Origin: Zestomonas insulae
Lineage (GTDB): Bacteria; Pseudomonadota; Gammaproteobacteria; Pseudomonadales; Pseudomonadaceae
Reading direction: 5' to 3'
Assembly: GCF_016901015.1 (NCBI RefSeq)
Contig: NZ_JAFEUP010000004.1
Coordinates: 62,001 to 126,000 of the forward strand
DNA: 64,000 bases
Position 1 is the stretch's first letter; the number at the start of each line of letters is the position of its first letter. Under the pieces are notes generated by a model. It made no database searches. It was not told the DNA's origin and worked only from the letters and a program-made list of their open reading frames with translations. This document shows, in pieces, positions 8,237 through 16,242 of this stretch. The translations under genes and the position numbers were made by a program.

Positions 8237-9085
8237 TTAGGCGCCGCGCTGGCGGAACTGCCTGGGCGTCATGCCGTAGTGCGAACGAAAGGCACGTATG
8301 AAGTTGCTGGAAGAACTGTAGCCGGCACGCTGGGCGATGCTTTCGAGCGGCTGATCGGTATTGCGCAACCAATGGCGTGCCTGATGCAGTCGCTCGGCTG
8401 CCGGGGTGTCGTGACTCGTCGCCTGCGGCGGCTGCCAGGTACGCCGCAGCTCCTGGTGCAGCAGCTCATTGGCGCCGGGATGCGGCCAGCTCAGCACTTC
8501 GCGGGGCAACAGCACTGCGAGGTGTTCACCTCGGCTGCAGGGAATCCCCAGGCTTTCCAGCTGCGCGCCGCAGCTTTGCTCAGCGGTGATCTGCGCTGCG
8601 GCAAACAACTCGGCGGGACGGCGGCCGGCGCGGCGCGCCATGTTGTGGACCAGCGCCAGCGCACCCGAGTCGAGTCCGAACGGGTGCGGGGTCAGGGAGC
8701 TGTGCACAGTGAATCGATAGAACACGCCTTCGGCGTGCAGAGTCGGTTGCGCGTGGCCAATCCAGCGCGGCAGGAATTCCACCAGGCAGTGCAGGCTGGC
8801 ACCCACCGTTGCAGCGGAATCGAGCAGCACATTCAGGCCTTGCAGGCAGGTGGTGGACAGTTGCACGCGCATCTCACAACCGAATTGGGCGTCGGCGCCG
8901 CTGACCAGGCACTCGTCGAACAGCTGCAGCGCCAGGCGGGCCGGCACCTGCTGACTCGGGTCACGCAGCGTCTGCGGCGACAGACCGACGCGCGCACACA
9001 GGTCATCGATCGGCAGTGCCTGGCGCGCGGCATGACTGAGGATGGTGCTGGGCCAGGCGGTGGTGACTAACGGCTCGTGCTGCAT
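8237..9085 (-). CDS. AraC family transcriptional regulator
   Basis: A 282-residue regulator. The N-terminal 190 or so residues resemble the arabinose-binding-like sensor domain of OruR-type AraC proteins. The C-terminal double helix-turn-helix is clear from RLHQARHWLRNTDQPLESIAQRAGYSS to FIRAFRSHYGMTPRQFR. The start at 9085 has GAGG six bases upstream. It points into the two DUF1254 genes, about 60 bases away, and is divergent from a LysR gene. Its likely target is the DUF1254 pair (inference). Confidence 0.9.
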   Translation of the reverse strand: MQHEPLVTTAWPSTILSHAARQALPIDDLCARVGLSPQTLRDPSQQVPARLALQLFDECLVSGADAQFGCEMRVQLSTTCLQGLNVLLDSAATVGASLHCLVEFLPRWIGHAQPTLHAEGVFYRFTVHSSLTPHPFGLDSGALALVHNMARRAGRRPAELFAAAQITAEQSCGAQLESLGIPCSRGEHLAVLLPREVLSWPHPGANELLHQELRRTWQPPQATSHDTPAAERLHQARHWLRNTDQPLESIAQRAGYSSSSNFIRAFRSHYGMTPRQFRQRGA

Positions 9086-9190
9086 GCCGTGCCTCGATTG
9101 TTGTTCTGAAGGTCCGGCGTTTACTTAACCAGCTCGCACTGGTATTTATCAATTGCATTTAATACATATACGGCATGCGTGAGGTGCATA

Positions 9191-10111
9191 TTGGATTTGC
9201 GTCAGCTCCGCCATTTTGCCGCCCTTGCGGAGAACGGCAGCTTCGTCGCCGCCGCTGACGTGGTGGGCCTCAGTCAACCGGCGTTCAGCCGCAGCATCCA
9301 GGCGCTGGAACATTCTCTGGACTGCCAGCTGGTGGATCGCAGCAGCCGCGAACTGCGCCTGACCGCGCAGGGGTTGCTGGTGCTGGAACACGCCCAGCGC
9401 CTGCTGCTCGGGGCGCACAAGCTGCGCAACGAGCTGGTGCAGTTCAATGGCTTGAGCGCCGGCGAGCTGCGCTTCGGCTGTGGACCGACGCCGGCGCAGG
9501 CGCTGATTCCCGAGGCGCTGGCCGATTTCGTGCGCGCGTATCCGGGTATCCAGATCGATTGGGAGATCAACCATTGGGATGCCCTGTCCAAGCGCTTGCT
9601 GGAGGAGCAGCTGGAATTCTTCGTCGCTGACGCCCGCGACTTCCTCGGTGATCCGCTGTATCAGGTCCAGGTGCTGAGCCCGAGCATCGGCTGCTTCTTC
9701 TGCAACTCCGGGCACCCGCTGCTTGCGCGTGCTTCGCTGACCCTGAGCGATGTCATGCAGTTTCCGCTGGTCGCGCCGCGACTCTCACCGTCGAGCCGCA
9801 GGGCCATGGCCCGGGTTTCCGGGCGTGGTGATTTTCGTGCCACGGTCGAGTGCGGTCAGTTCGATGCCATCCTGCGCATCGTCGAACGTTCACAGGCGAT
9901 TGGCGTGGCCACCCGCCAGGCCTTGCAGGCACCGAACGAGCGCGGCGCGTTGGTGGAGCTGCGCCTCGATGATCTGCCCGAGTTGCGCTTCAGCTACGGG
10001 ATCATCCGGCGTGCCGGCAAGCTGGTATCACCGGCAGCGCAGGCGATGATCGCGGCAATCGTCGAAGCCGATCAGCGCCAAGGCGCGTCAGCTTCAGGCG
10101 CGTCGCAGTAG
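9191..10111 (+). CDS. LysR family transcriptional regulator
   Basis: A 306-residue LysR-type regulator. The winged HTH is at the N-terminus (LRQLRHFAALAENGSFVAAADVVGLSQPAFSRSIQALE), followed by a two-lobe effector-binding domain. I chose the TTG at 9191 because it gives the canonical opening MDLRQLRHF and has GAGGTG four bases upstream; the GTG at 9179 would overlap that site. It is divergent from the AraC gene with a 105-base AT-rich gap. Its 3' end overlaps the convergent next LysR gene by 18 bases. Confidence 0.9.
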   Translation: MDLRQLRHFAALAENGSFVAAADVVGLSQPAFSRSIQALEHSLDCQLVDRSSRELRLTAQGLLVLEHAQRLLLGAHKLRNELVQFNGLSAGELRFGCGPTPAQALIPEALADFVRAYPGIQIDWEINHWDALSKRLLEEQLEFFVADARDFLGDPLYQVQVLSPSIGCFFCNSGHPLLARASLTLSDVMQFPLVAPRLSPSSRRAMARVSGRGDFRATVECGQFDAILRIVERSQAIGVATRQALQAPNERGALVELRLDDLPELRFSYGIIRRAGKLVSPAAQAMIAAIVEADQRQGASASGASQ

Positions 10112-11023
10112 TTCGCTGCTGGTGCTAGGCGCCAGCAGCTCGACGATCCGCGCGACCTGCTGCTCGCGGCCGCGCATGCGCCGATAACGGCCATCCACAT
10201 AGACACAGAAACTCAGCGCGATCGGCTGTGGCAGCGGCAGGGCTGCCTGCTTGAGGCCGAGGACCTCGGCGATGCGACTCGGCAGGGTCATGCCCACCGC
10301 CCGCTGGTCGGCGATCAGCCGTGCCGCCAGGCTGCTTTGCACGGTGGCGGCGATGTTGCGCTTGCGGCCGCGCAGACCGAGTTCGAGGTCCACCGGGCTC
10401 AACCCGTCCCGGCGACTGGAGACCTGCAGCTGCGGGGTGCTCAGGTAGTCTTCGAGGGTGGTGGGCGCAGCGCTCAGGCCATGGCCGTAAGCGAACACAT
10501 AGTGATCGTCGAACAGCGCAAGCTTGCGCAGACCATCGAGCTGCGAGAGTGGCTGATCGATATCGATGAGCACGTCGAGCTTGCCGGAGAGCAACTCGCT
10601 ATACGCATCGCGACGGCGCGGCTGGTAGAAGCGCACCTGCCAGGCGTCGTCGTCCGGCTGCAGGGCCGCGAGCAGCAGCGGCTGCAGGCAGTCCAGGCAG
10701 CTGACACGCAGCGGAGTGGCGCCGTCGAGTTGCTCCTGGGAAAGCTGGCCGAGCCCCTCGCGCAGGCTGCTCAAAGCCTGGCGCACGTGCTCGGACAGGC
10801 GGTGGGCGGTCACGGTCGGTGTCACGCCCTGTTGGGTCTTGATGAACAGGGGATCGTTGCACAGCGTGCGCAGGCGGCGCAGGGCATTGCTCATCGCCGG
10901 TTGCGACAGGCCCATGACTTCCGCGGCGCGGGTGATGCTGCACTGGGTGTAGATGGCGTCGAAGGCCAGCAGGACGTTCAGGTCGATATCGCGCAAATCG
11001 AGCATCGGGGGTCTCGGCGTCAT
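10094..11023 (-). CDS. LysR family transcriptional regulator (NodD-like)
   Basis: About 309 residues. The N-terminus LRDIDLNVLLAFDAIYTQCSITRAAEVMGLSQPAMSNALRRLR is the NodD/LeuO-type LysR winged helix, and the rest is the substrate-binding fold. Neither ATG (11023 or 11005) has a convincing ribosome-binding site, so the start is uncertain. It overlaps the convergent LysR gene by 18 bases at the 3' end. No catabolic gene is adjacent in an obvious target position, so the regulon is unknown. Confidence 0.88.
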   Translation of the reverse strand: MTPRPPMLDLRDIDLNVLLAFDAIYTQCSITRAAEVMGLSQPAMSNALRRLRTLCNDPLFIKTQQGVTPTVTAHRLSEHVRQALSSLREGLGQLSQEQLDGATPLRVSCLDCLQPLLLAALQPDDDAWQVRFYQPRRRDAYSELLSGKLDVLIDIDQPLSQLDGLRKLALFDDHYVFAYGHGLSAAPTTLEDYLSTPQLQVSSRRDGLSPVDLELGLRGRKRNIAATVQSSLAARLIADQRAVGMTLPSRIAEVLGLKQAALPLPQPIALSFCVYVDGRYRRMRGREQQVARIVELLAPSTSSELLRRA

Positions 11024-11142
11024 TCAAAGGAGACGTCGAGGCTACTGTTGCGCTGTGCCAGGCCACGCAGCTTCAGCAGACAAAAAGCATTCACGCCATG
11101 GATAACCGAACGCGGCGCCTTACCCAGCGCGCCGCGTCGTCG

Positions 11143-13521
11143 TCACTGCGCTTGCCGCAGCGCCGGATCGTCCGGGTTCAGCTGTTCCAACTCGGCCTGC
11201 AGGACCTGCACCTTCTGGATCTGTCCGGTCTCACGCCAGTACTCGATCAGGGTCAGGCGCGCCTGCCGATCATTGGGCTGGCGCTCGAGCATCTGCTCCA
11301 GCTGCTTGATCGCCGCCGGGGCATCGCCGCTGTCGTGCAGTGCAATGGCGTAGACGAAGCCGTACTGGGCGTTGGCCGGTTCCAGGCGCGCCGCTTCGGC
11401 GAGCTCCTTGATTCCGGCCGGGCGCTCGCCGCGGCGGATCAGCGCCAGGCCGTTGGCGTGGTGCAGCAGCGCCGATTGCGGGTGCTGCTGCATCGCGCTG
11501 TCGAGCAGGGCGCGCGCCTCGTTGGTGCGGTAGTTGCTGTCGAGCAACTGCATCAGGCTGACCTGCGCCGGCAGGAAGTCCGGGTCGCGCTTCAGCGCAT
11601 CGCGCAGCGCCGGCTCGACCAGCGCCGAGCGGCCCTGGGCCTGGTAGAGCATGGCCAGGTTGAGGTTGGCTTCAGCGCGGTCGACCAGGCTCAGCTGCAC
11701 TTGCTCGTACTCGGCGATTGCCTTGTTCCAGGCCGGCAGGTAGCGCCCGAGGGTCTGCTCCGGTACGCCCAGCAGGCTTTGCGCGACGTCGATGCGCACC
11801 GCGCGTACCGGGTCGTTGAGCAGCCGGCCAATCAGGCCGCTGCGCTGCTCGGCGGGCATCAGCGCGCTGACGGCTTGGGCCGCGGCCAGGCGAACCTGCG
11901 GGTCGTTGCTGTCCAGATCGCGGTTGGCGACGCGCAGGGCACGCTGGCTGGGGAAGTCCGGCAGTTCGGCGAGCAGCGTGGCGCGGCGGATCGCCGGCAG
12001 GTCCTTCTGTTCGAGCATGGCGTACAGCGCGCGCGAGGCGCCTGGCTTGCCATTGCGGATCAGCCACAGGCTTTCGTCGTAGCGTGGCTCGGTCTGCGTA
12101 GGAGTGCCGTACCACAGGCCGAACTGCTCGGCGACCTTGCTGGCGGCGGTGTCCTTGTGACAGGTCAGACACGCATCCGGGGTGCCGAGCTTCTGCGCGC
12201 GCGCGGGATTGGGAATGCTGAAGCCATGGTCATGGCGGAAGTCGTTGACCATGTAGAACTTGCCCGGCATGTGGCAATCCACGCACTGCGAGCCAGGTTG
12301 GCCGGGCTGGTGCTTGTGGTGCTCCGGCGAATCGTAGTTCTTCGCTTGCAGACCGGCGCCGTCGATGCCCGGCAGCGCGGTCTTGCCCGCGGGGTTGTGG
12401 CACTGCAGGCACACCGTGTTGCCCGGCGCCCTCAGCTGGGTGCTATGCGGGTTGTGGCAGTTACTGCAGCGCACTCCCTTGGCGAACATCTTGCTCTGGG
12501 TGAACGAGCCGTACTCGAACACCTCTTCCTTGATCTTGCCATCCAGTTCGTACAGCGCGGCGGTCAGCGGGCTGGGTAGGTAGTCGTCCATGAAGCGCTT
12601 GTGGGCGCTGAAGCCATCACCGAGCGGCGCACGACGGGCGTGGCAGCGGCCGCAGGTTTCCACCTGGGTGGTGGCGTCGGCCTTGCTCAGCGAGCTGGCG
12701 AAACCGCGCTTGTCATCGCCGTCCGGTTTGGCCGCCCAGGTCAGGTGCTGCGAAGCCGGGCCGTGACAGGACTGGCAGCCGACTCCCAGCGCCTGCCAGT
12801 GGCTGGCGTAGGTGCCGGTCTTGGCGTCGAAATTGCGCTTGAAGCCGGTGGTATGGCACTCGACGCACATGAAGTTGGCGTTCTGCTGCGGCTTGCTCCA
12901 GTGCAGTTCGTCCTTGAAGTCGACGCCCTGGCCCGGATACAGGTGGAACCAGCGGTGCTTCTCGACGTCCCAGGCCACTCCGAGGGCCTGCAGGCGGCCG
13001 CCGGACAGCTCGATCAGGTATTGCTGCAGCGGCGCGATGCCGAAGGTGTAGGCCACCCGAAAATCGGCCGTCTGGCCATCGGGCCCCGGGGTGTTGACCC
13101 AGAAACTGCCGTCCTTCTGGAAGAACCGCGTGGTTTCGTGGCCCTCGGTGAAGCTGCGGTTGTTGAAGTCGCCCAGCACCGTGTCGCTGCGCGCTTCTTC
13201 CATCGCCAGTTGGTGGTGCGAGCCCTGCCAGTCCTTGACCTGCTCGCTGTGGCAGCCCTGGCACTGCGCTTCGTCGACCAGCGTGGCGCTATTGGCGGCT
13301 GGCTCCGGAGCGGGTGGCGTCGCTGCCGGTGCCGGTGCCGCGACGGGCGCTGGCGTCGGCGGCGCAACGCTGGTGGTCGTAGGCGCGCTGCGGTCTAGCA
13401 GGAACCAGATCACCACGGTCGCCACCAGTAGCAGTCCGGCGAGGAGGGGATAGAGGAAGCTGAAAGACCGCTTGGCAGGCTGATCGACGGCGGGAAGGGC
13501 TTTGTTTTTCTTTTTAGGCAT
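11143..13521 (-). CDS. Membrane-anchored octaheme c-type cytochrome with C-terminal HEAT/TPR-like repeats
   Basis: 792 residues. A basic N-terminus and one membrane segment (about 21-42) are followed by a Pro/Ala-rich linker (46-76), then eight CxxCH haem motifs at about residues 87, 219, 249, 290, 352, 371, 413 and 451. From about 470 to the end the protein is helical and repeat-like, with TPR signatures such as LNLAMLYQAQGRSALVEPALRDALKRDP. It should face the periplasm and need the cytochrome c maturation system. The redox partner is unknown. It is last in a long minus-strand series, 77 bases after the spermidine-synthase-like gene. Similar haem-plus-TPR proteins exist in gammaproteobacteria without a firm function, as far as I know. 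Confidence 0.85.
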   Translation of the reverse strand: MPKKKNKALPAVDQPAKRSFSFLYPLLAGLLLVATVVIWFLLDRSAPTTTSVAPPTPAPVAAPAPAATPPAPEPAANSATLVDEAQCQGCHSEQVKDWQGSHHQLAMEEARSDTVLGDFNNRSFTEGHETTRFFQKDGSFWVNTPGPDGQTADFRVAYTFGIAPLQQYLIELSGGRLQALGVAWDVEKHRWFHLYPGQGVDFKDELHWSKPQQNANFMCVECHTTGFKRNFDAKTGTYASHWQALGVGCQSCHGPASQHLTWAAKPDGDDKRGFASSLSKADATTQVETCGRCHARRAPLGDGFSAHKRFMDDYLPSPLTAALYELDGKIKEEVFEYGSFTQSKMFAKGVRCSNCHNPHSTQLRAPGNTVCLQCHNPAGKTALPGIDGAGLQAKNYDSPEHHKHQPGQPGSQCVDCHMPGKFYMVNDFRHDHGFSIPNPARAQKLGTPDACLTCHKDTAASKVAEQFGLWYGTPTQTEPRYDESLWLIRNGKPGASRALYAMLEQKDLPAIRRATLLAELPDFPSQRALRVANRDLDSNDPQVRLAAAQAVSALMPAEQRSGLIGRLLNDPVRAVRIDVAQSLLGVPEQTLGRYLPAWNKAIAEYEQVQLSLVDRAEANLNLAMLYQAQGRSALVEPALRDALKRDPDFLPAQVSLMQLLDSNYRTNEARALLDSAMQQHPQSALLHHANGLALIRRGERPAGIKELAEAARLEPANAQYGFVYAIALHDSGDAPAAIKQLEQMLERQPNDRQARLTLIEYWRETGQIQKVQVLQAELEQLNPDDPALRQAQ

Positions 13522-13598
13522 GGTCTACAACAGGTCTTTACGGTTAGGCGCAGCTTCGGGGACGCGGGGAGGGCTGTCAAACAGCCCGTTGCCCGGGC

Positions 13599-16133
13599 TT
13601 ATGGGGTGCCGCCGATGAACCAGCGGTAATAGGGGTTGCCGCCGTCCTCGGCGAGGACCTGGCGGACCGCGCTACTCCAGGCCGCGCGCTGCTTGGTGTA
13701 GGCGAACAGGCCGACGGCGTAGAAGCGCATCAGGCGGGCCTGCTGATCGGCCAGCGCAGCGCGGAAGCTGTCGTCGGCGTTGACCAGCGGCGGCGGGCTG
13801 CGCAGCGCGAGCAGTTTCGGCAGGACGCGGGCGAACTCGTTGGGTCGCACCCAAGGCGCGTACTCGATGCCTGGCTGGTCATCGGTGACCGCTTGAGCGT
13901 CGCCGGCGTAACGCTCCAGGCCGGCGCGATCGGTCACCCAGGTGGCGAGCAGTGCGGCGGGCGAGATGATGCCCACCGGGCGCAGCGCCGCGCTCACCTC
14001 GGCTTGTTCGAAGCGCTGGCGAATGCGCGTGACGTCCAGCTCGAGCGGCTCGAAGGAGCCGATCAGCAACATCTCATGCAGTTCGGTGGTCCACAGCGAA
14101 GCGTGCGGGAACACGTCGAGGAAGCTGCGCACCAGCGCGCGGGTGTCGGCGTCGTTCTGGGTTGGCAGCGGCAGCCACTGGGCGACCTGGCCGCCGGCGT
14201 TCAGGCGCTGCGCGGTGAGCTGGTAGAAGTCGCGCGAGTACAGGTTGACCACGCCGGCGGCGGAGGGTGGTGGCGGCTCCAGGGTGATCAGGTCATAGCG
14301 CTGCGGATTGCGCAGCAGCTCGCGACGTCCGTCGCGCAGACGCACTTCCAGGCGTGGATCGCTGCCGGCGGCGAAGTTGCCCTGGAACTGCGGCGCGGCG
14401 CGCACCACTGCCGGCAGCAGTTCGGCCACGACGCGCTGGTCGAGCCCCGGATAGCGCAGCAGCGCGCCGGCGGTGATGCCGGTGCCGAAGCCGATCACCA
14501 GCGCCGAGCGCGGCTCTTCGCGCTGGATCAGCAGCGGCAGCAGGGCCTGCAGACGCATGTAGCGCAGCGACGGCATGGCGTCGCCGGAGTTCGACACACC
14601 CTGGATGTACAAGCGCTTGAAGTGCGTGTTGCCGCGCTGGGTATCGACCACCGCTACCGTGGCGCCGCGACCTTCCTCGTAGAAACTCAGCTGGCCGTTG
14701 CGCGCGGCCGGGAGCAGCTGGGCCAGGCGATCGCTGGGAGTGAACACCGCTGCCAGCACGGTCACCAGACCCAGGGCGATGGCGCCCTGGCGTGCCTCTT
14801 GGCTCACCTGCTGGCCGCGCAGCACCGCGCACAGGGCAATCGCCGCGGCGGCCAGGGCCAGCGCGGCCAGGCTGTGAACCAGGCCGAGCCAGGGCACCAG
14901 AAGGAATCCGGTCAGCAGGGTACCGACGATGCCGCCCAGAGTATTCAGCGCCACCACGCTGCCGACATCGCGGCCGACCCGCCCGGCGTCCACCGCCAGG
15001 CGCAGCATCACCGGAAAGGCAGCACCGAGCAGCACGGTGGGAATGAACACCACGCTCAGCGCGGCCACGGCGAAGCGTGCGCACATGCCGGCCAGGTCGT
15101 TGCCGGTGAGGCCGAGCACCAATGCCTCGGCCTGGGTCTGCGCGATGATCAGCCAGCGGCCGAGCAGGGTGATTTCCAGCAAGGCCACCAGCCCCGCGCC
15201 GGCGATCAGCAGGGCGAACACGCCCCAGGGATCACGGATGCGGTCGGCGCGCCGCGCGTACAGGGCGCTGCCCAGCACCAGTCCGGTCAGGTAGGTGGCC
15301 AGCACCACGGAGAAGGCAAAGGCGCGGGTGCTCATGAACTGCACGATGGACTGCGACCAGATCACTTCGTAACCGAGCGCGATGCCGCCGGCCAGCGCAT
15401 ACAGGGTGATCGCCAGGCGGGCCTGGGCGCTGCGCGGTGGAGTTGCCTCGGCGACCGGACGCGGCTCGGCGCGCCGATCGACAGCGAAGGCAGCGAGGGC
15501 GGCGAGCATATTGAGCGCTGCTGCCACATAGGCGCTGCCCTGGATGCCCAGCGCGGGAATCAGCAGGAAGCTGGTCAGCAGCGCGCCGATGATGGCCCCA
15601 GCCGTATTCGCGGCGTACAAGCGGCCGCCGGCGGCGCCGAGTTGGCCGGCCAGTGGGGTGAGGGCGCGGATCAGTACCGGCAGGGTGCCGCCCATCAGGA
15701 ACGCGGGAATTCCCACCAGGGCGAATGGCAGCACCCAGGCGAGCAGCCCGGAGCTGAGTTCCAGGCGGGCGAACGGGCCGGCGGCGTGCGCCAGGCCGAG
15801 GGTTGCACCGATGCCCAGAACTGCGACGGCCAGTTCCAGAAAGGAATACAGCCGCACCGGGCGGCTCAAGCGATCGGCCCAACGGCCGAACAGGAACCCG
15901 CCGAGGGCGAGTCCGGCGAAGAAGGCGCTGATTCCGGTGGTGATGGCGTAGACCTCGACGCCAACAACCAGGGACAGCTGCTTGATCCAGAGGATCTGGT
16001 AGATCAGGGCGGCAATGCCCGAGGTGAACAACAGCAGCGCAGGGATCGCCACACCAACAAGGGGCTGTGTCGACTGCACAGCAGGGCGCGAGTCGCGGAT
16101 GGTGCGACGGGTCGGGGAAGTGGCGAGCGTCAT
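13599..16133 (-). CDS. Fused multi-pass membrane / spermidine-synthase-like protein
   Basis: About 844 residues. The N-terminal 480 or so are strongly hydrophobic with MFS-like segments (ALIYQILWIKQLSLVVGVEV, GLALGGFLFGRWADRL). The C-terminal part is a spermidine-synthase-type Rossmann fold with the SAM-type glycine motif VIGFGTGITAGALL. At the place where aminopropyltransferases use Asp, this protein has ITLEPPPPSAAGVVNLYSRDFY. That reading is usual for these fused proteins and argues against ordinary spermidine synthesis. I chose the ATG at 16133 (MTLATSPTRR); an upstream in-frame start at 16178 falls inside a hairpin. It lies between a sulfatase gene and a multihaem cytochrome gene. Function unknown. 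Confidence 0.8.
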   Translation of the reverse strand: MTLATSPTRRTIRDSRPAVQSTQPLVGVAIPALLLFTSGIAALIYQILWIKQLSLVVGVEVYAITTGISAFFAGLALGGFLFGRWADRLSRPVRLYSFLELAVAVLGIGATLGLAHAAGPFARLELSSGLLAWVLPFALVGIPAFLMGGTLPVLIRALTPLAGQLGAAGGRLYAANTAGAIIGALLTSFLLIPALGIQGSAYVAAALNMLAALAAFAVDRRAEPRPVAEATPPRSAQARLAITLYALAGGIALGYEVIWSQSIVQFMSTRAFAFSVVLATYLTGLVLGSALYARRADRIRDPWGVFALLIAGAGLVALLEITLLGRWLIIAQTQAEALVLGLTGNDLAGMCARFAVAALSVVFIPTVLLGAAFPVMLRLAVDAGRVGRDVGSVVALNTLGGIVGTLLTGFLLVPWLGLVHSLAALALAAAAIALCAVLRGQQVSQEARQGAIALGLVTVLAAVFTPSDRLAQLLPAARNGQLSFYEEGRGATVAVVDTQRGNTHFKRLYIQGVSNSGDAMPSLRYMRLQALLPLLIQREEPRSALVIGFGTGITAGALLRYPGLDQRVVAELLPAVVRAAPQFQGNFAAGSDPRLEVRLRDGRRELLRNPQRYDLITLEPPPPSAAGVVNLYSRDFYQLTAQRLNAGGQVAQWLPLPTQNDADTRALVRSFLDVFPHASLWTTELHEMLLIGSFEPLELDVTRIRQRFEQAEVSAALRPVGIISPAALLATWVTDRAGLERYAGDAQAVTDDQPGIEYAPWVRPNEFARVLPKLLALRSPPPLVNADDSFRAALADQQARLMRFYAVGLFAYTKQRAAWSSAVRQVLAEDGGNPYYRWFIGGTP

Positions 16134-16163
16134 GCGAAGGGGCCTTGTATGGACACTGGGTAC

Positions 16164-16198
16164 CCTTCCGGGCAGCACGGCCAGTGCTGCCCGGAAGG
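16164..16198. repeat. Large perfect hairpin between sulfatase and fused synthase genes
   Basis: A 15-bp perfect inverted repeat (16164-16178 with 16184-16198) around a five-base loop, lying in the 109-base gap. Neither strand has a following T run, so it is not a classical intrinsic terminator. It may protect the 3' end of the upstream message, be an RNase processing site, or attenuate the downstream genes. Confidence 0.8.
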
Positions 16199-16242
16199 TA
16201 CTTCACGCCATCACGCCAGAAGCGTGGCGACTACACCAGTAC

